Below are positions 35,458-45,242 of a stretch of 64,000 bases of DNA, one piece after another. The notes under the pieces were generated by a model. It saw only the letters and a program-made list of their open reading frames with translations. It did not search any database and was not told the origin of the DNA. The DNA lies in contig NZ_VNJK01000001.1 in assembly GCF_007786455.1 (NCBI RefSeq), positions 2,938,673 through 3,002,672 of the forward strand, read 5' to 3'. Numbering within the stretch: the first letter of the stretch is position 1; every line of letters begins with the position of its first letter. Position numbers and translations under genes: made by a program. This DNA comes from Paenibacillus agilis. GTDB taxonomy: Bacteria; Bacillota; Bacilli; Paenibacillales; Paenibacillaceae.

Positions 35458-35826
35458 CTACTTCATCAATTTATTCATGGTCGTAAGAAGCTCCGTAATA
35501 ACCTCTTCCTCACCAGCTTGAAGGCGTTCTACGACACAAGATCGGATGTGACCATCTAATAATAATTTACCTACCGAGTTAAGCGCTGATTGAATCGAAG
35601 CAATCTGATGCAGCACCTGATCACAATACACATCCCGCTCAATCATAGACTTAACGCCTCGTACTTGACCTTCAATTCGATTCAGGCGATGGACAAGCTT
35701 TTGTTTCGTTTCTGCAGAATGATGGCTTTTACGCACTCCATCTTCTTGGTGGCCAGCACACACTGTATCAGATGAACAACACGATGATTGGTCTTCTGCT
35801 GTTTGCTCTAGGTCTTTTTCTGTCAT
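35458..35826 (-). CDS. csoR: CsoR-family copper-sensing repressor
   Basis: A protein of about 122 residues of the CsoR/RcnR/FrmR helical-bundle family. The Cu(I) ligand set Cys-His-Cys is visible (YC, GH, SC; about 68, 93, 97), and NRIEGQVRGVKSMIE is the family core. It represses the csoR-copZ operon until Cu(I) binds. The N-terminus carries an extra stretch with CC and C (about 16, 17, 23) and His residues not common in the family. The start is uncertain: two GTG codons overlap the AAAGGTGG site at 35841-35844, so the ATG at 35826 is preferred although its spacing is long. Confidence 0.88.
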   Translation of the reverse strand: MTEKDLEQTAEDQSSCCSSDTVCAGHQEDGVRKSHHSAETKQKLVHRLNRIEGQVRGVKSMIERDVYCDQVLHQIASIQSALNSVGKLLLDGHIRSCVVERLQAGEEEVITELLTTMNKLMK

Positions 35827-35854
35827 AGCCTTCGTATTCACCACCTTTCATTGG

Positions 35855-35883
35855 ATTATATCATACCCCCTACCCCTATTCAA
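35855..35883 (-). promoter_or_regulatory. csoR promoter with a candidate CsoR operator in its spacer
   Basis: TTGAAT (35878-35883), a 17-base spacer and TATAAT (35855-35860) on the minus strand. The spacer is G-tract rich: the plus-strand motif ATACCCCCTACCCCTAT (35863-35879) resembles half of CsoR operators (TACCCCC-type). The second half is a direct rather than inverted copy, so the operator call is tentative, but the promoter is clear. Confidence 0.7.
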
Positions 35884-35926
35884 CAACAAAAATGAATCAA
35901 TTTCGTGTAGAGTGGTTAATGTATAA

Positions 35927-35955
35927 TTGGGTCGCGAATAAAACCCTGTTATACT
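35927..35955 (+). promoter_or_regulatory. Promoter of ldh
   Basis: TTGGGT (35927-35932), 17 bases and TATACT (35950-35955). A TTGTGA half-site just downstream (about 35962) could be half of a Rex operator, but the partner half is absent. Confidence 0.65.
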
Positions 35956-35995
35956 TATTTTTGTGAGTACATTATGGTTCGAATCTATTACATAA

Positions 35996-36964
<969 letters not shown>

Positions 36965-37109
36965 ACGGAGTGGACCGGATAATGAGCCTATCCCTTCGAC
37001 AACTTTCATCAACGTTCATCTTCATGAAACATGAATTTGCCTGCACGCTGTCTATATTTGCGAATAAAGATGCTTTATGACTAGTTCTGCGCTTTCCCGA
37101 GAAATAATA

Positions 37110-37145
37110 ATAGCAGGGAGCCTCTGTAATGAGGCTCCCTGCTAT
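37110..37145. terminator. Bidirectional terminator between ldh and the SMP-30-like gene
   Basis: ATAGCAGGGAGCCTC (37110-37124) and its inverse GAGGCTCCCTGCTAT (37131-37145) pair perfectly over 15 bp with a 6-base loop between convergent genes. Confidence 0.9.
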
Positions 37146-37170
37146 TTGCTTATTATATGCTGTGTAATCC

Positions 37171-38028
37171 TTATACGAGTCCAAACAAACGACGACAGCG
37201 ACCTGGACGATCTGCACGGAATCGTTCCACATTGCCTTGATCCTGCACAGTGACATAAACGGTACGGCCATCTTCTCCTCCGAACGTTACGTTCGTTGGA
37301 TTTTTGCCGTGCAGTTGAATTTCTTCAATCAGCACACCTGCTGGATTTAGGATGGCAATTGTACCTTTTCCATAACGTGCCACATACAAGTTCCCATCAA
37401 CGTCGCAGCGCATACCATCTAGGCCGAAATCGCTGAACTGAGCAAATAAGCGTTTGTTCGATATCGATCCATTCGCCGCCAAATCATATGCCCAAATACA
37501 GCGCTGAACCGATTCGTTTACGTACAACACGTTTTCTTGAGGACCAACCTCAATTCCATTCGTTGTGCCCATACCCGCTTCCATCAACGTAACCTCGCCA
37601 TGCGGCATAATACGCCACAGCTGCCCCGTGTTATCTGCCCATTTTGGGTCACTTGCGAAAAGGACATCATGAGCCGTAATACAAATGTCGTTTGGTTGAT
37701 TCATCCGTGGTTCATGCGCAAACACGGATAGTTTCTGAAAAGCAAAGTCATATAGAAGTATGTTGTGCTTCGTGTAGTCCGCCATCAGCATTCGTCCGTC
37801 TCGAGTGAAACGGATGCCGTTCGCGATACTGCCATTCGGCAATTCAAGGAAGATAGAACTTGAGCCGTCAGGCGTTACACGCCCGATCGTCCCTTCACGA
37901 GCATAATTAACCGCGTAAAGATTACCTTGTCTGTCACAAGCAGGTCCTTCAATACCACCTGTGAACCCATGTGCTGGAGTCCACACTTCACTCTTACGTG
38001 TTTTTACAGACGCTTCGTTTCCGTTCAT
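37171..38028 (-). CDS. SMP-30/gluconolactonase (LRE) family protein
   Basis: A 285-residue six-bladed beta-propeller of the SMP-30/gluconolaconase/LRE type. Repeats such as GPACDRQGNLYAVNYAREGTIGRV, NGIRFTRDGRMLMADYTKHN, NDICITAHDVLFASDPKW and DGMRCDVDGNLYVARYGKGTI carry the metal and active-site residues (Asn-Asp pair in QPNDICI; Asp in LDGMRCD). Members hydrolyse sugar lactones; the substrate here is unknown. The start is the ATG nine bases after GAGGGG, inside a longer TTG frame. It follows pncB by 25 bases and is probably co-transcribed with it. Confidence 0.85.
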   Translation of the reverse strand: MNGNEASVKTRKSEVWTPAHGFTGGIEGPACDRQGNLYAVNYAREGTIGRVTPDGSSSIFLELPNGSIANGIRFTRDGRMLMADYTKHNILLYDFAFQKLSVFAHEPRMNQPNDICITAHDVLFASDPKWADNTGQLWRIMPHGEVTLMEAGMGTTNGIEVGPQENVLYVNESVQRCIWAYDLAANGSISNKRLFAQFSDFGLDGMRCDVDGNLYVARYGKGTIAILNPAGVLIEEIQLHGKNPTNVTFGGEDGRTVYVTVQDQGNVERFRADRPGRCRRLFGLV

Positions 38029-38053
38029 ACTTCCCATCCCCTCTCCCAATTTG

Positions 38054-39529
38054 CTATTCTTCTTGTCGCATCAGTCGAAGCTTTTCCTTTTCCTGTACAT
38101 ACATTTCTATCATATCTCGTTTCAGCTGCCAAGCCTTCGTGCTGTAGTCAACATGAAATGGCTCAGGATTCTTTTTGCGCAAATGCTCCGGCCAGAACAG
38201 ATTGATCTGCTGCTCATGATAGGCACGAATCTCCTCTAGCAGTGGACGATCATACACAAGTTGTCCCGAGCGATAAATCGGCTTCAGCAGCTTTTCCGCC
38301 TCATACTGATCCACATATTTATGGATATACGGATGGAGCGGATCAAACAACTTCAGCTTCTGCTTACGCTCTACGTCTGACTCTGATGCCAAGCACACAT
38401 AATCTGCAATCGCTTTTTGCTTCTTCGGATGAATGATACGGTATACATCCTTTTTCCCCGGAGCAGTGACCTTTTCGGGATTAGCAGAAATTTTGATCGT
38501 TGGCTCTAGACGTCCATTAATCTCACGTGCCACAAGCTTGTACACACCGCCTAAGGAAGGCTGATCGGCTGCTGTAATCAGCTGTGTGCCAACTCCCCAA
38601 CTATCCACCCGAGCCCCTTGCTCCTTCAAGTCTGCAATCGTGTACTCATCCAAATCATTCGAGGCTACAATGCGTACATCGTACAAGCCTGCCTCGTCTA
38701 ACATTTTACGTGCTTCGATCGACAAATATGCCAAATCTCCACTATCTAATCGAATTCCTTGCAGCTTTTTGCCTTTTTCACTTAATTGTTTCGCGATTTG
38801 AATCGCATTTGGGATACCACTATGAAGCGTGTCATACGTATCTACAAGCAGCGTAACATGATCGGGCAGCGCCTTTGCGAAAGATTCGAAAGCTTGATGC
38901 TCGCTTGTGAAGCTTTGTACCCACGCATGTGCATGCGTACCTTTCGTAGGAATCGAGAAACGCTTGCCTGCCAGCATGTTAGATGTCGCGTGGAAACCAG
39001 CTATATAAGCAGCCCTAGCTCCCCATAACGATGCATCTGCTTCTTGCGCACGACGAGTTCCAAATTCCATCAAAATATCATGTTTAGCCACTCGTTTAAT
39101 CCGTGACGCTTTAGTTGCTATAAGCGTCTGAAAATTCATAAAGTTAAGCAATGCCGTCTCAATCAACTGCGTCTCAAACACACGGCCTTCTACTCGTACA
39201 AGCGGCTCGTTAGCAAATACAAGTGTACCTTCTTTGACAGCATCGATGTGACCATTAAAGCGGAAATTTCTTAACTCCTCCAAAAATGCCGCATCATACT
39301 GCTCTTCCTGTTCACCCAAATAAGCAATATCGTCGTCTGTAAAACGAAGCTGTTCCATATATTCAATAATGCGCTCTAAGCCAGCAAATACAGCATATCC
39401 ATTGCCAAATGGCATTTTGCGAAAGAATGCCTCGAATACCGTGTGCTGGTTATGCGTATCATTTTTCCAATGCGCATACATCATATTGATTTGATATTTA
39501 TCTGTATGTAAAGCCATCGAGTGATTCAT
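38054..39529 (-). CDS. pncB: Nicotinate phosphoribosyltransferase
   Basis: A 491-residue enzyme that makes nicotinate mononucleotide from nicotinate and PRPP in NAD salvage. It shows LHTDKYQINMMYAHW at the start (tyrosine/lysine of the nicotinate pocket), EFGTRRAQ, GTHAHAWV (catalytic His region) and RLDSGDLAYLS, which are family hallmarks of the Bacillus-type enzyme. GGAGGAG stands nine bases before the ATG. It lies 41 bases downstream of the nicotinamidase gene that supplies its substrate. Confidence 0.95.
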   Translation of the reverse strand: MNHSMALHTDKYQINMMYAHWKNDTHNQHTVFEAFFRKMPFGNGYAVFAGLERIIEYMEQLRFTDDDIAYLGEQEEQYDAAFLEELRNFRFNGHIDAVKEGTLVFANEPLVRVEGRVFETQLIETALLNFMNFQTLIATKASRIKRVAKHDILMEFGTRRAQEADASLWGARAAYIAGFHATSNMLAGKRFSIPTKGTHAHAWVQSFTSEHQAFESFAKALPDHVTLLVDTYDTLHSGIPNAIQIAKQLSEKGKKLQGIRLDSGDLAYLSIEARKMLDEAGLYDVRIVASNDLDEYTIADLKEQGARVDSWGVGTQLITAADQPSLGGVYKLVAREINGRLEPTIKISANPEKVTAPGKKDVYRIIHPKKQKAIADYVCLASESDVERKQKLKLFDPLHPYIHKYVDQYEAEKLLKPIYRSGQLVYDRPLLEEIRAYHEQQINLFWPEHLRKKNPEPFHVDYSTKAWQLKRDMIEMYVQEKEKLRLMRQEE

Positions 39530-39570
39530 TGCGCATCACTCCTCCTATCCATTTGTGTCTGTCGTCGAAG

Positions 39571-40110
39571 CTAACTGATGGTAGTCGCACCAAGCGAATT
39601 GCGGAAATGCTCTAATGCCCATACATGGGCTTGTCCATTAAAGGTAGCAACTGCACGTTCATGAACAACGATTTTATAACCCAAATTATAGGCCTCAATC
39701 GCCGTATGAAGAACACAAATATCCGTACATACCCCTGCTAAATGAACTTCTTGAATTCCTCTCGCTCTTAACCTCATATCCAAGTCTGTCCCACAAAAGG
39801 CACTGTAGCGAGTCTTGTCCATCCAATAAATACGATCTTTGTGCTGCTCATACACATCCATAAGGCTGCCATACAAGTTACGACCGCTTGTCCCTCTAAT
39901 GTTGTGAGGAGGGAATAACTTTGTCTCAGGGTGATATGAATCCTGCTCATCATGGAGATCAACTGCCATGACCACTTCGTCCCCTTGTGCTACAAATTGC
40001 TCTACCAGTTCTGTAATCGGCTTTTCGATGGCGATAGCCGGATCTCCGCAAGGCAGCTTACCATCTACGAAATCAACTGTATAATCAATGACAATCAACG
40101 CTTTTGTCAT
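39571..40110 (-). CDS. pncA: Nicotinamidase (isochorismatase-like hydrolase)
   Basis: A 179-residue cysteine hydrolase that converts nicotinamide to nicotinate. The catalytic triad is visible: Asp9 (VIDYT), Lys99 (DKTRYSAF) and Cys128 (AGVCTDICV). The metal-binding DLHDEQDSYHPE is at about 51-62. The start is the ATG after GGGGAG; the frame extends 11 codons upstream without a better site. It is the first gene of pncA-pncB, so the pair forms a complete nicotinamide-to-NaMN route. Confidence 0.9.
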   Translation of the reverse strand: MTKALIVIDYTVDFVDGKLPCGDPAIAIEKPITELVEQFVAQGDEVVMAVDLHDEQDSYHPETKLFPPHNIRGTSGRNLYGSLMDVYEQHKDRIYWMDKTRYSAFCGTDLDMRLRARGIQEVHLAGVCTDICVLHTAIEAYNLGYKIVVHERAVATFNGQAHVWALEHFRNSLGATTIS

Positions 40111-40178
40111 GTCTCTTCTCCCCATTTCTACATAGGCTTCCAACTTGTACAGCCATTATGACAAATATGATTAAAAAG

Positions 40179-40664
40179 TCAATCTTGTTTCTTCACTCCG
40201 CGGAACGTAGCCGTTCCTATTGCACCCACCGTACCGTCTGCTTCGCGAACTTCAGCATAACAAGTTAACGTCCGCTTGCTGCCATGTAATACTTTAGCAT
40301 GTGTCGTTATGACAGAACCTTTCAACGGAGCTACAAAATGAATATTCAAATTACTCGTTACCATATTATAATTCGGTCGCAAAGCACCAGCCATCATACC
40401 CATCGAGTTATCCAACAGTGAAGAAGACACCCCTCCGTTTACAATGCCCAGCATGTTCATATGGTGTGGACCTACTTCCAAGCTAATAACCGTCTCTTCA
40501 GCGGTTATCGAAACAACTTTACAACCGAGGAAACCCCAAAAGGTTGACTCTGCCTTCTCTTCGAGCGCAGCCCACTCTTCAAGAGATATGAACATCTCAG
40601 GTCCTTTCTTTTCCTCCAAAATGCTACTGTTATCGTTCTCATTCGTATAGTCTAGATGTTCCAT
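40179..40664 (-). CDS. PaaI-like hotdog-fold acyl-CoA thioesterase
   Basis: A 161-residue hotdog thioesterase. The family core HMNMLGIVNGGVSSSLLDNSMGMMAGAL contains the conserved Gly-Gly and Asp/Asn of PaaI/YbgC-type enzymes, followed by NIHFVAPLKG and a long strand ALGTATFRG-like end (GAIGTATFRGV). It likely hydrolyses acyl-CoA esters. The start is the ATG eight bases after AGGGGG; the longest frame adds 39 unlikely codons containing the promoter-region repeats. It is next to an acyl-CoA synthetase, which acts in the opposite sense. Confidence 0.85.
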   Translation of the reverse strand: MEHLDYTNENDNSSILEEKKGPEMFISLEEWAALEEKAESTFWGFLGCKVVSITAEETVISLEVGPHHMNMLGIVNGGVSSSLLDNSMGMMAGALRPNYNMVTSNLNIHFVAPLKGSVITTHAKVLHGSKRTLTCYAEVREADGTVGAIGTATFRGVKKQD

Positions 40665-40716
40665 TCTGTTATCCCCCTTGCCATGTTGACGAGCTATCAA
40701 TCTATGATGATAGTTC

Positions 40717-40780
40717 TGATTACAGTCAATTAGACAAATCAAACCGCAAATACAATTGAATGTACAATTGACTGTAATCA
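40717..40780. repeat. Inverted repeat upstream of the thioesterase gene
   Basis: TGATTACAGTCAATT (40717-40731) and its perfect inverse AATTGACTGTAATCA (40766-40780), separated by 34 bases that also contain TACAATTGA twice. It overlaps the promoter region of the thioesterase gene and has no T-run, so it looks like a pair of operator sites. Confidence 0.65.
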
Positions 40781-40929
40781 CTTTTACAAATTAATGATTG
40801 CTTTCAAGTTAACATTACCCTATGGAGTCCCATCCAATCAACCCGAATGTCCACTCCCAATGCACACGTCTTCTAACCACGCTCAGAGGCCCTCAATGGC
40901 TGCTGAAAGCATTTATGTTCCCGTTATGT

Positions 40930-42642
40930 CTATTCGTCCTTGGATGGATCAGAATCGCCCTCAGGCTGCTTTCTTGCGGCCTCTTCTGCCACTAACTGAC
41001 GCCGCAGTACTTTCCCCACCATCGTCTTGGGAAGCTGGGATCGAAACTCAACAATCCGCGGGACCTTAAAGACAGCAATCCGATCACGGCACCATTGTTT
41101 GATGGCGTCCTCATCTACATCCGTTGCCTTCTCATCCAAGATGACAAATGCTTTCACCGTTTCTCCCCGATATGCATCCGGCACACCGATAACAACTGCT
41201 TCCTTGATCGAAGGATGTTCATATAGCACTTCCTCAACTTCGCGAGGATATACTTTAAATCCGCTCGCATTAATCATATCCTTCTTACGATCAACGATGT
41301 AGAAAAAACCCTCTTCATCCATTTTACCTAAGTCCCCGGTGTAGAACCATCCCTCTTTTAAGACGGCTGCTGTGTCTTCTGGACGTTTCCAATACCCTTT
41401 CATAACTTGTGGGCCTCGGACCACAACCTCTCCGATTTCTCCAACATCAAGCTGTTCGCCTGTCTCCGAATTTACGATTATCGCATCTGTATTGGGATAA
41501 GGTATGCCGATCGAGCCTATTTTGCGATACCCCCATATATTATTGGCATGGCTAACAGGTGATGTCTCGGTTGATCCATACCCTTCGATAAGCCGCCCGC
41601 CTGTGATCCGTTCGAACTTTTCCTGTACCTCATTAGGCAGTGGGGCTGCACCACTAACACAAGCACGAATGGAATGTAATTGATACGATGAATGATTAGC
41701 ATCGTGAACGATAGCATTATACATCGCCGGCGCACCCGGAAATATCGTTACCTTATATTTCTCAATTTGCTGAAGTACTTGTGTCACTTCGAATCTAGGC
41801 AATAAAATAAGTCTGCCTGCATTGTAAACCGATTGATGCAGCAGTACCGTTAAGCCAAACACATGGAAACAAGGAAGCGCTGCCAAAAACACTTCTTCTC
41901 CTCGTTTAGCACGATAGAACCACCGCGAATTTTGAACCGTATTGGCTACCAAGTTATAATGCGTCAGCATAACACCCTTAGCAACGCCTGTCGTGCCGCC
42001 TGTATACTGGAGTATTGCAACATCCTCCAGTGCATCCACTTCTGCAAGGACAGGGGCTGAACTGCATGTACGCAGCCAACGCTTAAAGCGATAGATGTCA
42101 TCACCAGCCGGTACGACTGTAGACTGACCATCTTTCTTCATTTTTAATGGATACAATATATTTTTGGGGAATGGCAAGTACTCTGCAATTGAAGCAACGA
42201 TTATCGTTCTTAAGGAAGTTTTGTCTCTTATTTTTGATACCCGCTCCATAAATAAATCCAACGTAACAAGTACCGAAGCTTCTGCATCATTTAGTTGATG
42301 GGTGAGCTCTCCCTCCTTATAGAGCGGATTCGTCATTACCGCAATCGCTCCATATAGAAGCGTGCCAAAATAAGCAATCATCATCTGCGGACAATTCGGG
42401 AGCATAATAGCTACACGCTCTCCCTTACTTACACCTAGCTGTGACAGGCCATTCGCAAATTGATAAGCCGAGCTAAGTAATTTCTTGTAAGTTAGATTGT
42501 AGCCCATAAATGAACATGCATACTGGTCAGGATTCGTTTCTGTCGCGTGGACAAGCATATGCCCTGCGTTTATAAGAGGATACTCATACGAGGATGCTAC
42601 TTCACTTGGGTAATGCTGCAGCCAAGGCCTTGAAACTACCAT
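40930..42642 (-). CDS. Long-chain acyl-CoA synthetase (AMP-forming)
   Basis: A 570-residue adenylate-forming ligase that activates fatty acids to acyl-CoA through an acyl-adenylate. The motifs are the phosphate loop YTGGTTGVAKG, EGYGSTETSP (substrate/adenine region), YTGDLGKMDEEGFFYIVDRKKDM (hinge), and the catalytic Lys in LPKTMVGKVLRR. It resembles LcfA/FadD enzymes of Bacilli. GGGAGGGA precedes the ATG. It could supply fatty acids for beta-oxidation or lipid synthesis, but no beta-oxidation genes are in the window. Confidence 0.93.
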   Translation of the reverse strand: MVVSRPWLQHYPSEVASSYEYPLINAGHMLVHATETNPDQYACSFMGYNLTYKKLLSSAYQFANGLSQLGVSKGERVAIMLPNCPQMMIAYFGTLLYGAIAVMTNPLYKEGELTHQLNDAEASVLVTLDLFMERVSKIRDKTSLRTIIVASIAEYLPFPKNILYPLKMKKDGQSTVVPAGDDIYRFKRWLRTCSSAPVLAEVDALEDVAILQYTGGTTGVAKGVMLTHYNLVANTVQNSRWFYRAKRGEEVFLAALPCFHVFGLTVLLHQSVYNAGRLILLPRFEVTQVLQQIEKYKVTIFPGAPAMYNAIVHDANHSSYQLHSIRACVSGAAPLPNEVQEKFERITGGRLIEGYGSTETSPVSHANNIWGYRKIGSIGIPYPNTDAIIVNSETGEQLDVGEIGEVVVRGPQVMKGYWKRPEDTAAVLKEGWFYTGDLGKMDEEGFFYIVDRKKDMINASGFKVYPREVEEVLYEHPSIKEAVVIGVPDAYRGETVKAFVILDEKATDVDEDAIKQWCRDRIAVFKVPRIVEFRSQLPKTMVGKVLRRQLVAEEAARKQPEGDSDPSKDE

Positions 42643-42975
42643 CTTTGTCCCTCCCTCTCACATCTGAATAGAGACAAGCATGTCATCATCTTTACAATTG
42701 GATAGAGGGACAGATTGAATGGATTCGCCTGTAGAAGACGTGCTGGAGCAGCTTGCAGTATACGATATTTTAGCTCAGATGATGACCTTTATCTTTTTAT
42801 GTTATGCGGATATTTTTAAATTTGTCGCCTAATAAACATTTATTTCTGTGCATATACAAAAAAAGCATCCCGCTCACTCCTAAAAGTGAGATGGTATGCT
42901 TCTTTGTTCGTCTTATTTTATAAGGTCTGCCTCATTATGTACATGCAAATGCACAGTATGCAGCAAGCCCCTTAC
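42643..42975. other. Intergenic region between the acyl-CoA synthetase gene and ricA
   Basis: These 333 bases hold only the ricA terminator and the unresolved acyl-CoA synthetase promoter. No additional gene is visible. Confidence 0.5.
42858..42901 (-). terminator. ricA terminator
   Basis: AAGCAT...CTCACT (42863-42878) pairs with AGTGAG...ATGCTT (42885-42901) with internal mismatches. T7 follows on the minus strand. Confidence 0.82.
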
Positions 42976-43449
42976 TTAGTCACTACAGCTATCAGGATCT
43001 TCAGCACGACCCGCTTCAACATTAATTTTTTCCGAAACGGAGTCACGAATAACACTCATAATTAACTGCAACAAATAGTTCACATCCGTTTGACTTTGCT
43101 GGAACTGCACCACAAGTGGGACGTTATCAATCTCATCTTGTAACGCGTCTAGTTCAGCTTCAATCTTTTCGACCATAGCCGTATTGTTGAAGGATTCAAA
43201 CGCAACAATCTCTTTCTGCTTCTTCTTGAGCATTGCGATTGTTTTTTGTACGTGCTCATGCTTCTGAATCAACTTTTCTGCTTCCTGATACTGTTTTACT
43301 TCCTCTGTTGTGCAGATTAACTCTGCCAAATGCTTCGCCTTCTGCATAATATCTTCACGCACAAGTACTTCAGCCGCTTCAAACTTAGGCACACCACATG
43401 CTGATTTTGCTGCTGGCTGACTCTGTGTCTCTTTGGATTGCTGTGACAC
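42976..43449 (-). CDS. ricA: RicA (YmcA/YlbF family regulator)
   Basis: A protein of about 157 residues of the YlbF/YmcA helical family. In Bacillus subtilis RicA acts with RicF and RicT to promote RNA processing by RNase Y, and also sporulation, competence and biofilm formation. The core VREDIMQKAKHLAELICTTEEVKQYQEAEKLI matches. Cys residues near each end (SACG, DPDSCSD) could be iron-sulfur ligands, as reported for the complex. The position just after miaB equals that in Bacillus. The GTG at 43449 has GGGGGAG six bases upstream; an ATG five codons earlier is the alternative start. Confidence 0.85.
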   Translation of the reverse strand: MSQQSKETQSQPAAKSACGVPKFEAAEVLVREDIMQKAKHLAELICTTEEVKQYQEAEKLIQKHEHVQKTIAMLKKKQKEIVAFESFNNTAMVEKIEAELDALQDEIDNVPLVVQFQQSQTDVNYLLQLIMSVIRDSVSEKINVEAGRAEDPDSCSD

Positions 43450-43513
43450 CTCAATCTCCCCCATCTACAGGTACAATCTTCCTTTTCCATTGTACCTGAT
43501 GCTGTTATCATTT

Positions 43514-45064
43514 TTAAGAACTCATCTGCATCTTTTCTGTGACAAGCTCGCCTTTTATATAAAAAGATTTAATATCTGTTACCTGCACATGTACAAACTG
43601 ACCAATCAACTCTTTTGAACCTGTAAAATGAACAAGCCTATTTGTACGAGTACGGCCTGACAAGACTAGTTCGTTGTTTTTGCTTTCACTTTCAACTAAT
43701 ACCTCAACAGTTTCGCCAAGCAATTTCTCATTGCCTTTGCGGCTAAAGTCCTTCATCAACGCATTGAGACGATGCAGGCGTTCCTTCTTCACTTCCATAG
43801 GTACGTTGTCTTCCATCTGAGCTGCTGGTGTTCCTTCCCGCGGCGAATAAATAAAGGTAAACGCCTGTTCAAACTCCACTTCTCTCATCAAAGACATCGT
43901 CTCTTCAAAATGCTCGTCTGTTTCGCCTGGGAAACCTACAATAATATCCGTTGTCAACGATACATTCGGAATCGCCGCCTTAATTTTATGTACAAGCTGT
44001 ATATAGTGCTCGCGTGTATACTTACGGCTCATCTTCTTCAACACTTCACTGCTGCCCGATTGAACAGGAAGATGAATATGTTCCACAAGATTCCCTTGCT
44101 TGGCCAGCACTTCGATTAAATGATCGTCAAAGTCACGAGGATGTGAAGTTGTAAAGCGAATACGAGGTAGATTAATGGTACGAATCTCATCCATAAGATG
44201 CCCAAACGTATACGTTCTATCAGCGAAGTCCTTGCCGTACGCATTTACATTTTGACCAAGCAGTGTAATTTCCTTATAGCCTTGACGTGCCAGCTCTCGA
44301 ACCTCTGCAATGACATCCTCTGGCAGGCGACTCCGTTCCTTGCCTCGCGTATATGGCACGATACAGTATGTACAGAACTTGTCACAACCGTACATAATGT
44401 TTACCCATCCACGCATACCCGCACGCTTCTTAGGCAGGTTTTCGATAATATCGCCTTCTTTAGACCATACATCAACAACCATTTCTTTGTTGAATAAAGC
44501 ATCACGAACTAGGAACGGCAGACGATGAATATTATGAGTCCCAAAGATGATATCCACAAATTGATGCTTGCTCATAATGCGATTGACGACATTCTCCTCT
44601 TGAGACATGCAGCCGCATACTCCGAGAATGAGTCCGGGACGCTCAAGCTTTAGTGTTTTGAGATGACCTAATTCTCCAAATACTTTGTCTTCAGCATTTT
44701 CACGGATCGCACATGTATTAAGTAAAATGATATCCGCTTCTTTACGATCCTCTGTCTTTTCATAACCCATCTGTTCCAACAAGCCGCTCATCGTCTCTGA
44801 ATCGTGCTCATTCATCTGACAGCCAAACGTATAAATGATGTAGCGCTTGCCCTTACCCAGCTCACGTAACGTCTCAGGAACAGCCTCTTCATAGTGCACC
44901 TGAATATCTTGTTTGCCACGCTGCTTTTCTTTACGCTGATTCGGTTCTGACATAATATAAATTTCACGGCCACTAAGACGAATCTTCTTGCCGTTCTCAT
45001 CCTCTGAAATGACTTTGGCCTGAGAAAAGTCAAAATACTTAGCGTAATCCTTCCCCTTGCTCAT
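43514..45064 (-). CDS. miaB: tRNA-2-methylthio-N6-dimethylallyladenosine synthase
   Basis: A 516-residue radical-SAM methylthiotransferase that adds the 2-methylthio group to i6A37 of tRNA. The N-terminal cluster Cys are in [12 protein letters not shown] (about 82), [10 protein letters not shown] (118) and CGCMSQE (152). The radical-SAM CxxxCxxC is CDKFCTYC (227-234). A TRAM domain closes the C-terminus. An N-terminal extension of about 70 residues is typical for Bacilli. The start is the ATG after AAAGGGAG; a GTG four codons earlier abuts the site. It is upstream of ricA in the same operon. Confidence 0.95.
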   Translation of the reverse strand: MSKGKDYAKYFDFSQAKVISEDENGKKIRLSGREIYIMSEPNQRKEKQRGKQDIQVHYEEAVPETLRELGKGKRYIIYTFGCQMNEHDSETMSGLLEQMGYEKTEDRKEADIILLNTCAIRENAEDKVFGELGHLKTLKLERPGLILGVCGCMSQEENVVNRIMSKHQFVDIIFGTHNIHRLPFLVRDALFNKEMVVDVWSKEGDIIENLPKKRAGMRGWVNIMYGCDKFCTYCIVPYTRGKERSRLPEDVIAEVRELARQGYKEITLLGQNVNAYGKDFADRTYTFGHLMDEIRTINLPRIRFTTSHPRDFDDHLIEVLAKQGNLVEHIHLPVQSGSSEVLKKMSRKYTREHYIQLVHKIKAAIPNVSLTTDIIVGFPGETDEHFEETMSLMREVEFEQAFTFIYSPREGTPAAQMEDNVPMEVKKERLHRLNALMKDFSRKGNEKLLGETVEVLVESESKNNELVLSGRTRTNRLVHFTGSKELIGQFVHVQVTDIKSFYIKGELVTEKMQMSS

Positions 45065-45203
45065 CCTCTTGGTCACTCCCTTTTGTATTTATAATTTTGT
45101 CTACAATCATCATACATTTGATCTCAAAGTGAGTTCGAAACACAATCCAGAATATTATACCATTGTTTTCAATTCGATTCCAAGATAGGACGCTGCAGGA
45201 AAT

Positions 45204-45230
45204 TAAAAAACGGCCCCGTCAGGGACCGTT
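45204..45230 (-). terminator. Terminator of the pduL-like gene
   Basis: AACGGCCCC (from 45209) and GGGACCGTT (to 45230) pair with one mismatch around GTCA. T6 follows on the minus strand. Confidence 0.85.
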
Positions 45231-45242
45231 AACGATGCATTA

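Noticed and set aside
35955..35985. Rex operator upstream of ldh
   Set aside because: Only one TTGTGA half-site is present; the inverted TCACAA partner is missing.
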